The notes: generated by a model not told the origin, from the letters alone. A DNA stretch of 57,379 nucleotides from DATKLX01 sp035542155 (GCA_035542155.1 DATKLX010000169.1:1-57379), one strand, 5' to 3'. Numbered from the stretch's first letter, positions 1-8,427 are shown. Numbers and translations: made by a program.

Positions 1-75
1 CGCAAAAACCTCAAAATCGCAACCTTCCCAATAATTTTCCGATAGATACTAAGTTCCTCAAGCAAGGAGAGAGCC

Positions 76-1440
76 ATGATCCGCATTGCACACATTTTGT
101 GTATCCTGACCTTCCTGCTGGCAGCCGTCCCTGCGGCGGGCGCGAGCGCCGAGGCCTCGGTCGCTCTGCCGCCAAACTGCACGGAATCGCCCCAGCCAGA
201 TGGGGAGACCTACCTGGTCTGCCTGCCAGACCCGGCTTTATGGAATGGGGACCTGGTCGTGTTCGCCCACGGCTACGTATTCTATAACCCCAACGACTTG
301 AAACCCTATATGCCCTACGAGCAGATCCAGATCACGACCGGGACCACCACAGTCTGGCTGCCATCCATTCTCAACCTGCTGGGCTACGGCTTCGCCATGT
401 CCAGCTACCGCAAAGAAGGGCTGGCCGTCATCGAAGGGATCGAAGACACGCGTAACCTGGTCAGCGCGGTCAAAGCCCAGGCGGCCGGGCTGGGAAAGAA
501 GGTGCGCAACGTCTACGCGGCCGGCGCATCCGAAGGGGGGCTGATCGCCACGCTGCTGATGGAGCGCTACGGCGGGGAGTTCCGCGGCGGCCTGGCGGTG
601 TGCGGGCCGGTCGGCGATTTCCAGAAGCAGATCAATTACTGGGGCGATTTCCGCGCCGTGCTGGACGCGCTCTTCCCCGGCGTGCTCCCGGCCAGTGCGG
701 TGACCATCCCGCCCGAGCTGATGATCGATTGGGCTAAGCCGGACCCGAACTCCACCTACCGGAATGCACTGTTGTCCGCGATGACGGCGAAACCGGAGTA
801 TACCGCCGCCCTGCTCAAGGTAACCAAAGCCGCAGTCGATCCGGCAGATGTCGCCGGAACGACGCCGCTGACGGTCAAGGGAATCCTGGACTACAACATC
901 TTTGCCACCAACGAGGCGGAGCTCGAGCTGGGCGTCGAGCCCTACAGCAACGTGGGAGTCGTGTACTCGGGGTCGGGTGATCTGGTCGTGGACGCAGCGA
1001 TCAATGCCGCCGTGACTCGATATCCATATGTTCCAACCAAAGAGCTCGTGGACCTGGCCCTCACGCCATACCAGACCAGCGGGGAGCTGAAAGCGCCGCT
1101 GGTGAACATGCACACCACCCTCGACCCGATCGTCCCCTTCTGGCACCAGAAGCTGTACCAAGCCAAGGCGTTTGCCCACGGGTCGTGGTTCAAGCTCAGC
1201 ACCGTGGCGATCGACCGCTACGGGCACTGCAACTTCAACCTGGCCGAGATGCTTTACGGCTTTTTCCTGATGGTCTTCAAGGCCAACCTGCGCCCGATCC
1301 CCCTAGCGCAGTACCAGGCGTTGATGCGTAACCCGGTCTACGGCCAGACCTATGACCAGATCCTGGCGCTGAACGCGCAGAACGTGGACGTGACTCAGCC
1401 GGCGAATGGGGCGATCTATTTACCGCTGGTCAGAAGGTGA
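76..1440 (+). CDS. secreted alpha/beta-hydrolase-fold protein
   Basis: A 454-residue protein starting after a good AAGGAG ribosome site. Residues 1-25 form a signal peptide, so the product is exported. An FAHGY segment (about 63-67) resembles the oxyanion-hole HG motif, and GASEGG (150-155) is a nucleophile elbow with Ser152. A later TLDPIVPFWHQ segment and a GHCNF segment could supply the acid and the histidine. Substrate cannot be read from the sequence; an esterase or lipase-like activity is inferred. The protein ends in IYLPLVRR, a variant of a short hydrophobic motif seen in two other exported proteins of this window. It is convergent with the next gene, with only 9 bases between. Confidence 0.8.
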   Translation: MIRIAHILCILTFLLAAVPAAGASAEASVALPPNCTESPQPDGETYLVCLPDPALWNGDLVVFAHGYVFYNPNDLKPYMPYEQIQITTGTTTVWLPSILNLLGYGFAMSSYRKEGLAVIEGIEDTRNLVSAVKAQAAGLGKKVRNVYAAGASEGGLIATLLMERYGGEFRGGLAVCGPVGDFQKQINYWGDFRAVLDALFPGVLPASAVTIPPELMIDWAKPDPNSTYRNALLSAMTAKPEYTAALLKVTKAAVDPADVAGTTPLTVKGILDYNIFATNEAELELGVEPYSNVGVVYSGSGDLVVDAAINAAVTRYPYVPTKELVDLALTPYQTSGELKAPLVNMHTTLDPIVPFWHQKLYQAKAFAHGSWFKLSTVAIDRYGHCNFNLAEMLYGFFLMVFKANLRPIPLAQYQALMRNPVYGQTYDQILALNAQNVDVTQPANGAIYLPLVRR

Positions 1441-1449
1441 TCGGGCAAT

Positions 1450-2070
1450 TTACCTTTTCTCCGCGGACTTGATGACCCTCTTGACCCGCGCCGACTGTGG
1501 GGCGGTCATCCGCTCCATCCGGTTCTGAAGCAGGTCGATGAATTCGGCCTTATTGGCCGCGGTGACCGCAGGCAGCGTCTTCTCGGAGTGCTGGGGCACC
1601 TCTTTGAGCCGGCAGGTACGCAGGTGATTGAGCATATAGGGGAAGATGGCCGGGCTGAATTCCGGCGCACCGGCGGCGATGTCGGCCAGGGCCTTCACCC
1701 CGTTGTCGACGGTGATCACCGACCCGGCGTCCATCGCCCGCTCGATCTCGGCAACGTGCGGGCCAAGCTCTTGTGCCCTGAGGCCGGCGATCGCCGCCAG
1801 GGCGCACATGCCGCCCCAGACCATGCGGTTGTGCTTATGGCGGAGCAACGCCAGGAATTCTTCCCAATATTCCGCGACCAGGCCGGGGTCAAGCGCGCCA
1901 ACTTCGTAGAGGACCTTAATGCAGTCAGCCTGGATGTTTGGGTTGGGATTGTGGAGATGGTCGACAATCTCGCGGATCCCCTCCGCGTCTTTCGCCTCGG
2001 CCAGCTCGCGTGCCAGCTCCTGGTTGGGGACTTCATCGCGCCGGTTCTGATAGAAAGCGATCTTGTTCAA
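1450..2070 (-). CDS. HEAT-repeat-like protein
   Basis: 206 residues, entirely helical in appearance, with repeated leucine/alanine-rich helix pairs (for example NIQADCIKVLYEVGAL and MVWGGMCALAAIAGL) typical of HEAT/ARM scaffolds. The start is a TTG; no ATG precedes the conserved-looking N-terminus MNKIAFYQNRRDEVP. No catalytic motif is visible. I recall similar small conserved proteins in other bacteria, but their function is unknown to me. It lies 23 bases downstream of the GNAT gene and is probably the last gene of that minus-strand operon. Confidence 0.75.
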   Translation of the reverse strand: MNKIAFYQNRRDEVPNQELARELAEAKDAEGIREIVDHLHNPNPNIQADCIKVLYEVGALDPGLVAEYWEEFLALLRHKHNRMVWGGMCALAAIAGLRAQELGPHVAEIERAMDAGSVITVDNGVKALADIAAGAPEFSPAIFPYMLNHLRTCRLKEVPQHSEKTLPAVTAANKAEFIDLLQNRMERMTAPQSARVKRVIKSAEKR

Positions 2071-2093
2071 TTAGTAACGGTTCTCGCTTCTCG

Positions 2094-2864
2094 CTATTCA
2101 ACCAGGTAATATGCCTGGTAGTTGCCGGCGAACTTATAGCCCAGCTTGAGCGCCAGGCTGCACGATTCGGGGTTGGCCGCGTCCCAATGGGGCTCGAGAC
2201 GACGCTCCAGGCACCAGAGGAGCAGGTTGGCGGCCAGGGCCGTCGCCATCCCCTGGCGGCGGTATTTGTCCTGGACGTAGATGCTGATCTCGATCCCCCG
2301 GCTGCACACCAGCGAAGCAAACGCGGCCCCGGCCACGGTCGTGCCCGCCGGGACGTAAAAGCCGACCCCGCGCTCGAGAAAATCGTCCGCCGAATCGTAC
2401 TCGGAGAGGTCAACGAAGTGCTCCTTGCCCCACAGCGACTCGACCAGGGCGCGATCCATCGGCCGGACCCATTCGCCATACGGGGTAGACCTCGCCAGGG
2501 CGGCCAGGTGGTCCGCGGACAGGCCGGCAGAGTTCATGCTGTAGCGGTCAAAGGATTCCAGCCGCTCGCCGTAGGCGGTCTGGACCGCTTCGATCCACCC
2601 CGGGGCGGAGGGCATCAGCAGCGCGAAAGGGGAAAGGTTGAGGAAGAATTCCTGCGCGGCGGGGCTAGCCGGATCTCCGGCGAAATAGACGAATGGCGCG
2701 GTCTGGATCTGGTGTACCTGGGGCCGCGCGAGGTCATCCACATAGACCCGGCCCATCTGGCCTTCCAGGACGCAGTCGATAGTCAGGTCGACGCGGGGGA
2801 CGTCCCGGAAGGCGCTTCCCAGGCGTATGCGGTTCGCCTTGGTCAGGGGATATTCAACGATCAT
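2094..2864 (-). CDS. GNAT-family acetyltransferase
   Basis: The ATG at 2864 gives 256 residues and overlaps the stop of the flavodoxin gene as ATGA, so the two are translationally coupled; the longer upstream start is less likely. The C-terminal third carries the acetyl-CoA-binding pattern of GNAT enzymes (YVQDKYRRQGMATALAANLL). The N-terminal part resembles the two-domain GNAT_acetyltran family (PF12746-like) rather than single-domain GNATs. The substrate is unknown. Confidence 0.75.
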   Translation of the reverse strand: MIVEYPLTKANRIRLGSAFRDVPRVDLTIDCVLEGQMGRVYVDDLARPQVHQIQTAPFVYFAGDPASPAAQEFFLNLSPFALLMPSAPGWIEAVQTAYGERLESFDRYSMNSAGLSADHLAALARSTPYGEWVRPMDRALVESLWGKEHFVDLSEYDSADDFLERGVGFYVPAGTTVAGAAFASLVCSRGIEISIYVQDKYRRQGMATALAANLLLWCLERRLEPHWDAANPESCSLALKLGYKFAGNYQAYYLVE

Positions 2865-3463
2865 GCGGTCTCTTTCTCCTGAAGCTCGACGCGCAACCTG
2901 GCGGCCCACTCGCGGATGAAGGGCCAGTTGCGCCGGTCGCCTGGTTTGGCCTGGACGACGAGCATCACAAAGAGGGCCTGGAAGATATTCAGGGTGTACA
3001 TTTGCAGCTTGCCGCCGAAAAAAGCGATGCTGACCGGCCGCACCTTCGGCGCGGCTTTGAGCACCGGGGACAGGTAGCTGGATGCCCGGGCATAATTTTC
3101 TTTCAGGCTCAGGCGTGAGCCGTTTTTCGGGGCCAGGGCCAGTCCGGGGTCCAGGGAAAGAGGGATCCCCTCGAACTGCCGCTCGCCGGTATCGGTCAGC
3201 GCCATGGCGGTCATGAACAGGGCGACCTTCTTCTGGCTGAGGGCTGCCTGGTTTTTCTTGAGGAACTCGACCGCCTTGCGGTGCCAGCCGAGGATCATCG
3301 GTCCGCCGACTGCCGCGGCGGCGTACGGCTCGAGATCGGTCACTTCTTCCAGGCGGCGGACCTCCACCTGGGCGCCGTCCTTGCCCAATTCCTCGGCGAT
3401 GGCGCGGGCAACATCCTCGGTCGACCCGGCATTGGTAGTATACGCGACTAAGATTTTGTTCAT
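2861..3463 (-). CDS. flavodoxin-domain protein, HemG-like
   Basis: 200 residues from the ATG at 3463 (an upstream in-frame start adds eight unconvincing residues). The N-terminus ILVAYTTNAGSTEDVARAI is a flavodoxin FMN-phosphate loop, followed by the AAAVGGPMILGWHRKAVEFL segment typical of the flavodoxin_5 group. That group includes menaquinone-dependent protoporphyrinogen dehydrogenase HemG, but many members are general FMN proteins, so I do not assign the symbol. The last 60 residues contain a hydrophobic stretch (LNIFQALFVMLVV). It is coupled to the downstream GNAT gene. The heme operon of this window carries a HemY-type oxidase, so this protein is not needed to explain heme synthesis. Confidence 0.7.
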   Translation of the reverse strand: MNKILVAYTTNAGSTEDVARAIAEELGKDGAQVEVRRLEEVTDLEPYAAAAVGGPMILGWHRKAVEFLKKNQAALSQKKVALFMTAMALTDTGERQFEGIPLSLDPGLALAPKNGSRLSLKENYARASSYLSPVLKAAPKVRPVSIAFFGGKLQMYTLNIFQALFVMLVVQAKPGDRRNWPFIREWAARLRVELQEKETA

Positions 3464-3521
3464 ACGGTCAGCTTCCTTTCCAAACAAAGATCAGAAAATG
3501 AACCACGAAGGACACGATGAA

Positions 3522-4862
3522 TTACAACGCAAGCATCCATTCCTCGCTGGGCTTGTTGACCTGGACCGCGTAGCCGGGGTGGGCGCGAAGGTCCGCGACC
3601 AGGTCGGCAAGGTAGGAATAGGGCAGGCCGGGAGATAGGTAGACCGCCCCGGTGAATAGCTCGCGCTGGTCGAGCTGGCCGGCCTGGATCAGCTCGGCGA
3701 CGATATCCTGGTAACCGGTCCACAGGTACACCCCAATGGTGAACCAGACCCCGTTGGGAAAATTGTAGTCGCGCACTACCGCCAGGGTCTCTGCGACGGT
3801 CTCGGGCGTCTCGCCCGGAGCGCCGAACATGACTGAGCCGCTGAAGGGGATCGCCGAGCGGCTGAGTGCGTCCAGCGCGGCGCGCACCTGGCGGACGGTG
3901 TAGCCGCGCCCCAGGCGCTGGAGCATGGTATCCGAAGCGGATTCGAAGGCCAGGCAGGTGTAGAAGCAGCGCGAGTCTTCCAGCCGGCGGCAGAAGTCGG
4001 GGGTGACGCCGACCGGTTTGAGATCTCCGGTGCCCCAGGCAAAATCCATCTGGGAAACGGAAAATGCTTCCAGGAGCGACACGGCGTGGCGGTGGGGGAC
4101 GTTGAAGCTGTTGTCGACGATCATCGCCCGCCGGGCGGAGGTGTGGGGAAGAATACCGCCGATCTCCGCCAGGACTCGTTGAGGAGATTTGAGCCGGTAG
4201 CGGCTGCCCTCCAGCTTGGCGTAGGGGCAGAACGTGCAGCGAAAGGCGCAGCCACGCTTGGTGAAGATCGCCGGGGTGACGCCGCGCGCGGCGTACTGCT
4301 CCAGGTCGAAGAGATCGTAGGCCGGCAGCGCGGTCGCGTCCAGGTCGTCCACCCGGGAGGGAGGCGCGTCGTGGTAAGAGCCATCTTTGTAAGTGACCAG
4401 GCCCGGCACCTGGCCCGGGTCGCCGCCCCCTTCGGACAGGCGCTGCAGGAAGAGCGGGAAAGACACCTCCCCCTCGCCGCGGATGCCGTAGGTCAGGTCC
4501 AGATAGTTGAGCCAGTCGCGGGCGTAATAGTTGAATCCCGGCCCGCCGAGGACGATCAGCGCCCTGGATTGCTGGCGGATCACGTCGACGATCTCTTTAA
4601 CCCGCGGGCGCAGGTCGGCGTGGCGGGTGCCCAGCGGCGCGGCCGGGTCCTGGGAATCGCCGAAGACCAGGCGGATCGAGACGCCGGCGACGTCGGGTTG
4701 AAAGGCCTTCAGCTTCCCGGTCAATTCGGCCCGGAGGTCCGTTGCGAACAGGCTTTCGTAGACCTCCACCTCGTGCCCCGCCCGGCGCAGCGCGCCGGCC
4801 ACATAGGCCGGGCCCGAGGGCGAGGCCGGGAGCGTGTTGGATGAGATCACCAGGACTTTCAT
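3522..4862 (-). CDS. B12-binding-domain radical SAM protein
   Basis: 446 residues. Residues 1-140 are a Rossmann-like domain of the cobalamin-binding radical SAM class (MKVLVISSNTLPASPSGPAY, then VLGGPGFNYYA and IRGEGEVSFPLFL). The radical SAM core starts around 195 with CAFRCTFC, so Cys205, Cys209 and Cys212 would bind the 4Fe-4S cluster. The segment MFGAPGETPETVAETLA fits the later part of the barrel. There is no DxHxxG cobalamin histidine motif in the first domain, so cobalamin may bind base-off or not at all. Substrate unknown. The next minus-strand gene downstream, flavodoxin-like, begins upstream of nothing conserved; operon membership is uncertain. Confidence 0.8.
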   Translation of the reverse strand: MKVLVISSNTLPASPSGPAYVAGALRRAGHEVEVYESLFATDLRAELTGKLKAFQPDVAGVSIRLVFGDSQDPAAPLGTRHADLRPRVKEIVDVIRQQSRALIVLGGPGFNYYARDWLNYLDLTYGIRGEGEVSFPLFLQRLSEGGGDPGQVPGLVTYKDGSYHDAPPSRVDDLDATALPAYDLFDLEQYAARGVTPAIFTKRGCAFRCTFCPYAKLEGSRYRLKSPQRVLAEIGGILPHTSARRAMIVDNSFNVPHRHAVSLLEAFSVSQMDFAWGTGDLKPVGVTPDFCRRLEDSRCFYTCLAFESASDTMLQRLGRGYTVRQVRAALDALSRSAIPFSGSVMFGAPGETPETVAETLAVVRDYNFPNGVWFTIGVYLWTGYQDIVAELIQAGQLDQRELFTGAVYLSPGLPYSYLADLVADLRAHPGYAVQVNKPSEEWMLAL

Positions 4863-4885
4863 GGTTTGCGTCTCCGAACAGTGAA

Positions 4886-5362
4886 TTAATCCAGCGCCTT
4901 CGCCATGTGGACCAGGGTCGAGCCCAGATAGGGTTCGCGGCCGGTTTCGACGTAGCCCAGGCGCAGGTACAGGGCAATATTCTCGACCATGATCGCATTG
5001 GTAAAAAGGCGGATGCGCCGGTATCCGTGATCGCGGGCTTCCTGCTCGGCCAGGGCCAGCAGGGTCCGGCCGTAGCCCTTTTTCTGCTGATCGGGATGGA
5101 CGGCCACGCTGTAAATGTACAATTGGTCCGGCTCGTGCTCGAGAGTCAGCGCACCGGCCGGGGTCTGGCCGGCAAAGAGCAGCCAGACCGAGTGGTGGGC
5201 GATCTTATCGATATAGTCAGCGGTCATCGGCTGGGGTTTGCGGCCTAACTGGGGAACGTAACGCGCGTAGGCGGCGTCGGTGATCGCAGCGATCACGCCG
5301 GCCTCTTCCGGCCGGGCGCGGCGGACGACGATCGAAGGGGAGTTTTTATGCTCAGGCTGCAT
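4886..5362 (-). CDS. GNAT-family N-acetyltransferase
   Basis: 158 residues, the normal length for a single-domain GNAT. The acetyl-CoA motif is seen at VAVHPDQQKKGYGRTLLALA, and the following RIRLFTNAIMVENIALYLRLGYVETGRE is the usual C-terminal beta-strand and Y/E segment. The N-terminus VRRARPEEAGVIAAITDAAY is also typical. It lies 23 bases upstream of the radical SAM gene on the same strand and may be co-transcribed with it. The acceptor substrate is unknown. Confidence 0.85.
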   Translation of the reverse strand: MQPEHKNSPSIVVRRARPEEAGVIAAITDAAYARYVPQLGRKPQPMTADYIDKIAHHSVWLLFAGQTPAGALTLEHEPDQLYIYSVAVHPDQQKKGYGRTLLALAEQEARDHGYRRIRLFTNAIMVENIALYLRLGYVETGREPYLGSTLVHMAKALD

Positions 5363-5437
5363 GGGACCCGTTCCTTGCTTTAAGCTTAGGCGGGTAAGAT
5401 TGGATTGTTTCTGACGAAAATTACGAGGGCTTCTTTA

Positions 5438-5854
5438 TTATACGGAGGTTTGGCCCTTATTCAACCAGTTAATCAAAGTCCAGACCAGCCAGGCGATCAC
5501 GACCATCCAGAGCAGGACGATGATCACCGCCATGATCTTGAACTCCGGCTCCTGCTCGCTCAGGCCTGCCTCAGCTTTGGCGCGGCACTCCTCCATTACC
5601 TGCGGCGGGATCAGGCGCAGGACCAGCGCTACCCCCAGCGGGATGAGGACCAGGTCGTCCAGGTAACCCAGGATGGGGATAAAATCGGGGATCAGGTCGA
5701 TGGGACTGAAGGCATAGGCTACGATCACCGCGGTCAGGACTTTGGCGTACCAGGGGACGCGCGGGTCCCGATAAGCAAAATACAGCGCCAGAGTTTGGAT
5801 CTTCAGCCCTCGCGCTTTTCGTTTCCAGGCGTCAAGCCAGTTGGACAGGGGCAC
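5438..5854 (-). CDS. DUF1232 (YkvA-like) membrane protein
   Basis: 138 residues. The segment YFAYRDPRVPWYAKVLTAVIVAYAFSPIDLIPDFIPILGYLDDL is the hallmark of the DUF1232/YkvA family, including the conserved SPIDLIPD core. A second hydrophobic segment near the C-terminus (IIVLLWMVVIAWLVWTLI) should span the membrane. Function of the family is not established. It lies 79 bases downstream of the MerB-like selenoprotein candidate. Confidence 0.85.
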   Translation of the reverse strand: MPLSNWLDAWKRKARGLKIQTLALYFAYRDPRVPWYAKVLTAVIVAYAFSPIDLIPDFIPILGYLDDLVLIPLGVALVLRLIPPQVMEECRAKAEAGLSEQEPEFKIMAVIIVLLWMVVIAWLVWTLINWLNKGQTSV

Positions 5855-5933
5855 GCGAATCCAGGCAGTAAATCAAGAATGGAATTCGGTCGGGGTCGAA
5901 TGGGGTCCGGGAATAATCCATGGCAGGCATTGT

Positions 5934-6620
5934 TCAGTCCTTTTCCCCCGACCAGAATGGTGAGATGAGGCCGGCCGCGCGGAAAATTGCTTCTGCCTCC
6001 TGGACGGTCCGCCCGGTGTAATCCGGATCGAGGCGGTTGTGATACCAGGCGATGGCCAGCTCCCACAGCCGGGCGAGAGAAACTACTTCTCCCCGGTCTA
6101 CGCGGCGCCGGTCCAGCCAGCGCGCCAGGTGGTCTTCCGACCGGAAGAAGAGAATGTTCGCTCAGGTATCCGCCAGGTCGGCGTACCACTGGCGAAACGG
6201 GAGGAGGAAATGGGCGACGTAATCCCCCGCGATCACCCTGGCGCTGCGGACGTGGATGGTCAGGGGCTCGCCGCAGTCGGCGCAAGAAGCTTCGATCGCG
6301 GCGTCCTGGTGCAGCGCGGCGGGGATGCCGAGCATATCCCAGGCGCAGTTGGCGAAGTAGGTTTTGCCCTGCACCGTCACCCGAAAGGGGGTGGGGATCG
6401 CCGAAAAAGGGAAGGCCATTCTCACCCTGGGCTCAGCGGCCCCGGGCTCGAGGAACACCGCGTGATGCTCTCCAAGAAAAAGGTAGGCTTCCCGGACCCG
6501 GTCGGGTGGCGCCCCCAGCTCCTGGGCAGCCTCGGCGACCGTGGGCGGGCGGGTATGCTCGACGGTGAAGGAGTATATGTAGTTACGAACCTGCTGGTTA
6601 AAATCGAGCTCATCCACCAC
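5934..6620 (-). CDS. MerB-like organometallic lyase, probable selenoprotein
   Basis: Reads as 228 residues only if the in-frame TGA at 6162-6164 is translated. Residues 1-152 show a winged-helix N-terminus (PPTVAEAAQELGAPPDRVRE) and then KTYFANCAWDMLGIP, matching the MerB Cys96/Asp99 site (here Cys92 and Asp95), plus a CADC pair (113-116). After TGA, in the same frame, comes ANILFFRSEDHLARW and a full tail ending FWSGEKD. This matches the MerB region holding the second catalytic cysteine, Cys159, so the TGA stands exactly at that cysteine and would encode Sec153. A hairpin with a GGUC loop follows 13 nt later. MerB cleaves carbon-mercury bonds; related selenocysteine-linked organometallic lyases (SaoL) have been described, and this resembles them. 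Nonsense mutation or sequencing error is the alternative. Confidence 0.8.
6133..6148 (-). promoter_or_regulatory. candidate SECIS hairpin of the MerB-like gene
   Basis: On the minus strand, TCTTCC-GGTC-GGAAGA forms a perfect 6-bp stem with a four-base loop. It begins 14 nt and ends 29 nt after the in-frame TGA at 6162-6164. Bacterial SECIS elements are short hairpins within the coding region just after UGA, and the E. coli fdhF loop also carries a GGUC(U) sequence contacted by SelB. Position, size and loop content all fit. Confidence 0.7.
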
Positions 6621-6738
6621 GGGTTTCCAACCTCCCCTGGATTTGGATGCCGGTTGATCGTTTAGAGTGCATCAGTTTTCAAGCGCCCTATGTAAAAGAG
6701 AACGTCTGAGATTCGGTCCAAAAGTACGACCCGAGCTG

Positions 6739-6807
6739 CTAACAGTTCTGTCTGACCTGGACCTGCAATGCGCCTTCCCAATTCTGAACCCGGGCGCTCA
6801 TCTTCAT
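6739..6807 (-). CDS. possible 22-residue small ORF
   Basis: An ATG at 6807 is preceded by a strong GGAGGT site 5 bases upstream (minus strand). It opens a frame of 22 codons (MKMSARVQNWEGALQVQVRQ then NC) ending in TAG. It lies 70 bases downstream of the response-regulator gene on the same strand. Nothing similar is recognised. It could be a small protein or the 5' remnant of a decayed gene. The ribosome site is the only strong evidence. Confidence 0.3.
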   Translation of the reverse strand: MKMSARVQNWEGALQVQVRQNC

Positions 6808-6876
6808 TGCACACCTCCGAAAAAGTTGGACACGGAAGTTGAGTGACTGTTCTTCGTTTTCTACTCTCTGCCGTCT

Positions 6877-7737
6877 TTATTCTATAGCACTGAGAGTTTT
6901 TTGGAGGGCCTGTTCGGCCGCCTCGAACAACTGGCCAGCGTTCTTATACTGGTTGTGGCCATCGGTGATGTAGCCAAAGCTGGCGCTGACGTGGTACACA
7001 TCCCTGCCGATCTGAACCGGCTCGCCCAGGATTTGCGCCAGCCGGTCAAGGATCACGCTGGTGTCCTCCTTCTGGCGCAGGTCTTCATGCAGGGTGGCAA
7101 ACTTGAAACCGGAGATGCGCGTGATCGTATCGGTTGGCCGCAGCTTTTGTTTCAACCGCTCAGCGATCTCGTAGAGGATTGCCGCAGTGGCATCCGGCAC
7201 CAGTTGGCCTTCTTCCATGCCGCGGACCTCGAGTTGGAATATGGTGACGACAAAATAGAATTCAGGGCGGCGCTTGGACCGTTCGAAGGCCAGTTCCAGG
7301 CGGGTTTGGAAAAACTCCTTATTGAACAGCATGGTCACCGGGTCGCGGAAGCTGAGACTCTTGGGCTCGACTTTGGAAGTGGCCATGCGGTTGACCAGGG
7401 TTTTCAACTGGGTCAGCTCGACCGGTTTGATCATGACCAGGTCCGCCAGGTTGGTGACCATATCGGCGCTGGTCGGGTAGCCGGTGATGATGATCACCCG
7501 GGTGTAATCGAAGCGCGAGTTCGAACGGATCTGGTAAAGGATATCTTCGCCGCCCAGCTCCTGCCCCAGGCGCAAATCGAGGAGGATCAGGTCCGGCACG
7601 CTGGAGGCCAGCCAGGTGAGCGCCTGCCGCGCCGATAAGGCAATATCTACCTCGAAGCCCATCATCACCAGGACGGTCTTGAACCAGGTGGCGATATCTT
7701 TGTCGTCGTCAATGATCAAAACCTGGAATTTATCCAT
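6877..7737 (-). CDS. response regulator with degenerate GGDEF domain
   Basis: 286 residues. Residues 1-120 are a receiver domain: acidic pocket IIDDDKD, phospho-acceptor region LILLDLRLG (Asp about 54), Thr/Ser at IIITGYPTS, and the lysine in MIKPVE. Residues 130-286 look like a GGDEF-type cyclase domain (DPVTMLFNKEFFQTRLELAF), but where the GGDEF signature should be there is SGFKF, so diguanylate cyclase activity is unlikely. It may act as a sensor or protein-interaction module. The partner histidine kinase is not in the window. Confidence 0.85.
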   Translation of the reverse strand: MDKFQVLIIDDDKDIATWFKTVLVMMGFEVDIALSARQALTWLASSVPDLILLDLRLGQELGGEDILYQIRSNSRFDYTRVIIITGYPTSADMVTNLADLVMIKPVELTQLKTLVNRMATSKVEPKSLSFRDPVTMLFNKEFFQTRLELAFERSKRRPEFYFVVTIFQLEVRGMEEGQLVPDATAAILYEIAERLKQKLRPTDTITRISGFKFATLHEDLRQKEDTSVILDRLAQILGEPVQIGRDVYHVSASFGYITDGHNQYKNAGQLFEAAEQALQKTLSAIE

Positions 7738-7868
7738 CCGGTATTCACTCCCCTGGCTGCCAGGAAGCAGCTATCGTACCTTTGAAAACCGTTACTGCAA
7801 AGAAGACGTTCGGAGTCCAATGTTTCTGGAATTCCCCGCAAGTTAGATCGGACTCTCGATACGTTTTC

Positions 7869-7874
7869 ATTATA
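7869..7874 (-). promoter_or_regulatory. possible -10 box for the response regulator gene
   Basis: A perfect TATAAT occurs on the minus strand about 132 bases upstream of the ATG at 7737, in an AT-rich interval. No good -35 hexamer is seen at 16-18 bp, so this is only a weak prediction. Confidence 0.25.
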
Positions 7875-7917
7875 ATCCAGATCCCGGGCATTTTAGCTTT
7901 CGAACCGCTAACAGCTT

Positions 7918-8427
7918 CTAAAGATAGATCAGCACCCCTGCCAGGGCAGCCAGGGCAAGGATGAGCACGATGGGGACCTTCTTGCTGACCGCCATCCCCA
8001 GCGCGGCCAGGGCAATGAGCAGGCCGCGCCAATCGACGATGGCCGACCCGGCCAGGCTGGCCGAAACGATCAGGGTCAGACCGACCACACCCAGGGAAAG
8101 GCCGCGGGTAAAATCCTGGACCACGGGAAGGCCTTGATGGCGGTTGTACAGGTTAGAGACCACCAGGATCAGCAGGGGCGGCAGGCTGAGAGCCAGCAGC
8201 GCCAGGGCAGCCCCGAGCCAGCCGTATAACAGGTAACCCAGGCTGACGCTCCACAGCCCGGTCGGCCCGGGGCTCAGGTTGCCCACCGCGATCGCAGTGA
8301 CGAAATCCTGCTCCCGAGCCCAGCCGAGGGCGATCAGGTCCTGGTGCAGGATGGGCAGGTTGCCCAGGCCGCCGGTGGAGAACAACGAGGCCTTGAAAAA
8401 TTCCAGGAAAATTTCCAGCGGGCTCAC
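7918..8427 (-). CDS. chromate transporter, second half-size subunit
   Basis: 169 residues with about five hydrophobic helices. GNLSPGPTGLWSVSLGYLLYGWLGA is the conserved CHR-domain signature. Two half-size CHR proteins encoded together usually form a functional chromate-efflux heterodimer; whether chromate is the natural substrate here is not shown. Its start overlaps the stop of the preceding half gene by 4 bases, so the pair is translationally coupled. Confidence 0.85.
   Translation of the reverse strand: MSPLEIFLEFFKASLFSTGGLGNLPILHQDLIALGWAREQDFVTAIAVGNLSPGPTGLWSVSLGYLLYGWLGAALALLALSLPPLLILVVSNLYNRHQGLPVVQDFTRGLSLGVVGLTLIVSASLAGSAIVDWRGLLIALAALGMAVSKKVPIVLILALAALAGVLIYL

Noticed and set aside
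2861..3463. Naming the flavodoxin-domain gene hemG
   Set aside because: Similarity is only to the general flavodoxin_5 fold; the heme operon already has a HemY-type oxidase, and the neighbours are unrelated.
5803..6285. 160-codon minus-strand frame over the second half of the MerB-like gene
   Set aside because: It is in a different phase from the family sequence. The in-phase reading after TGA continues the MerB-like fold, so this frame is a shadow rather than a frameshifted continuation.
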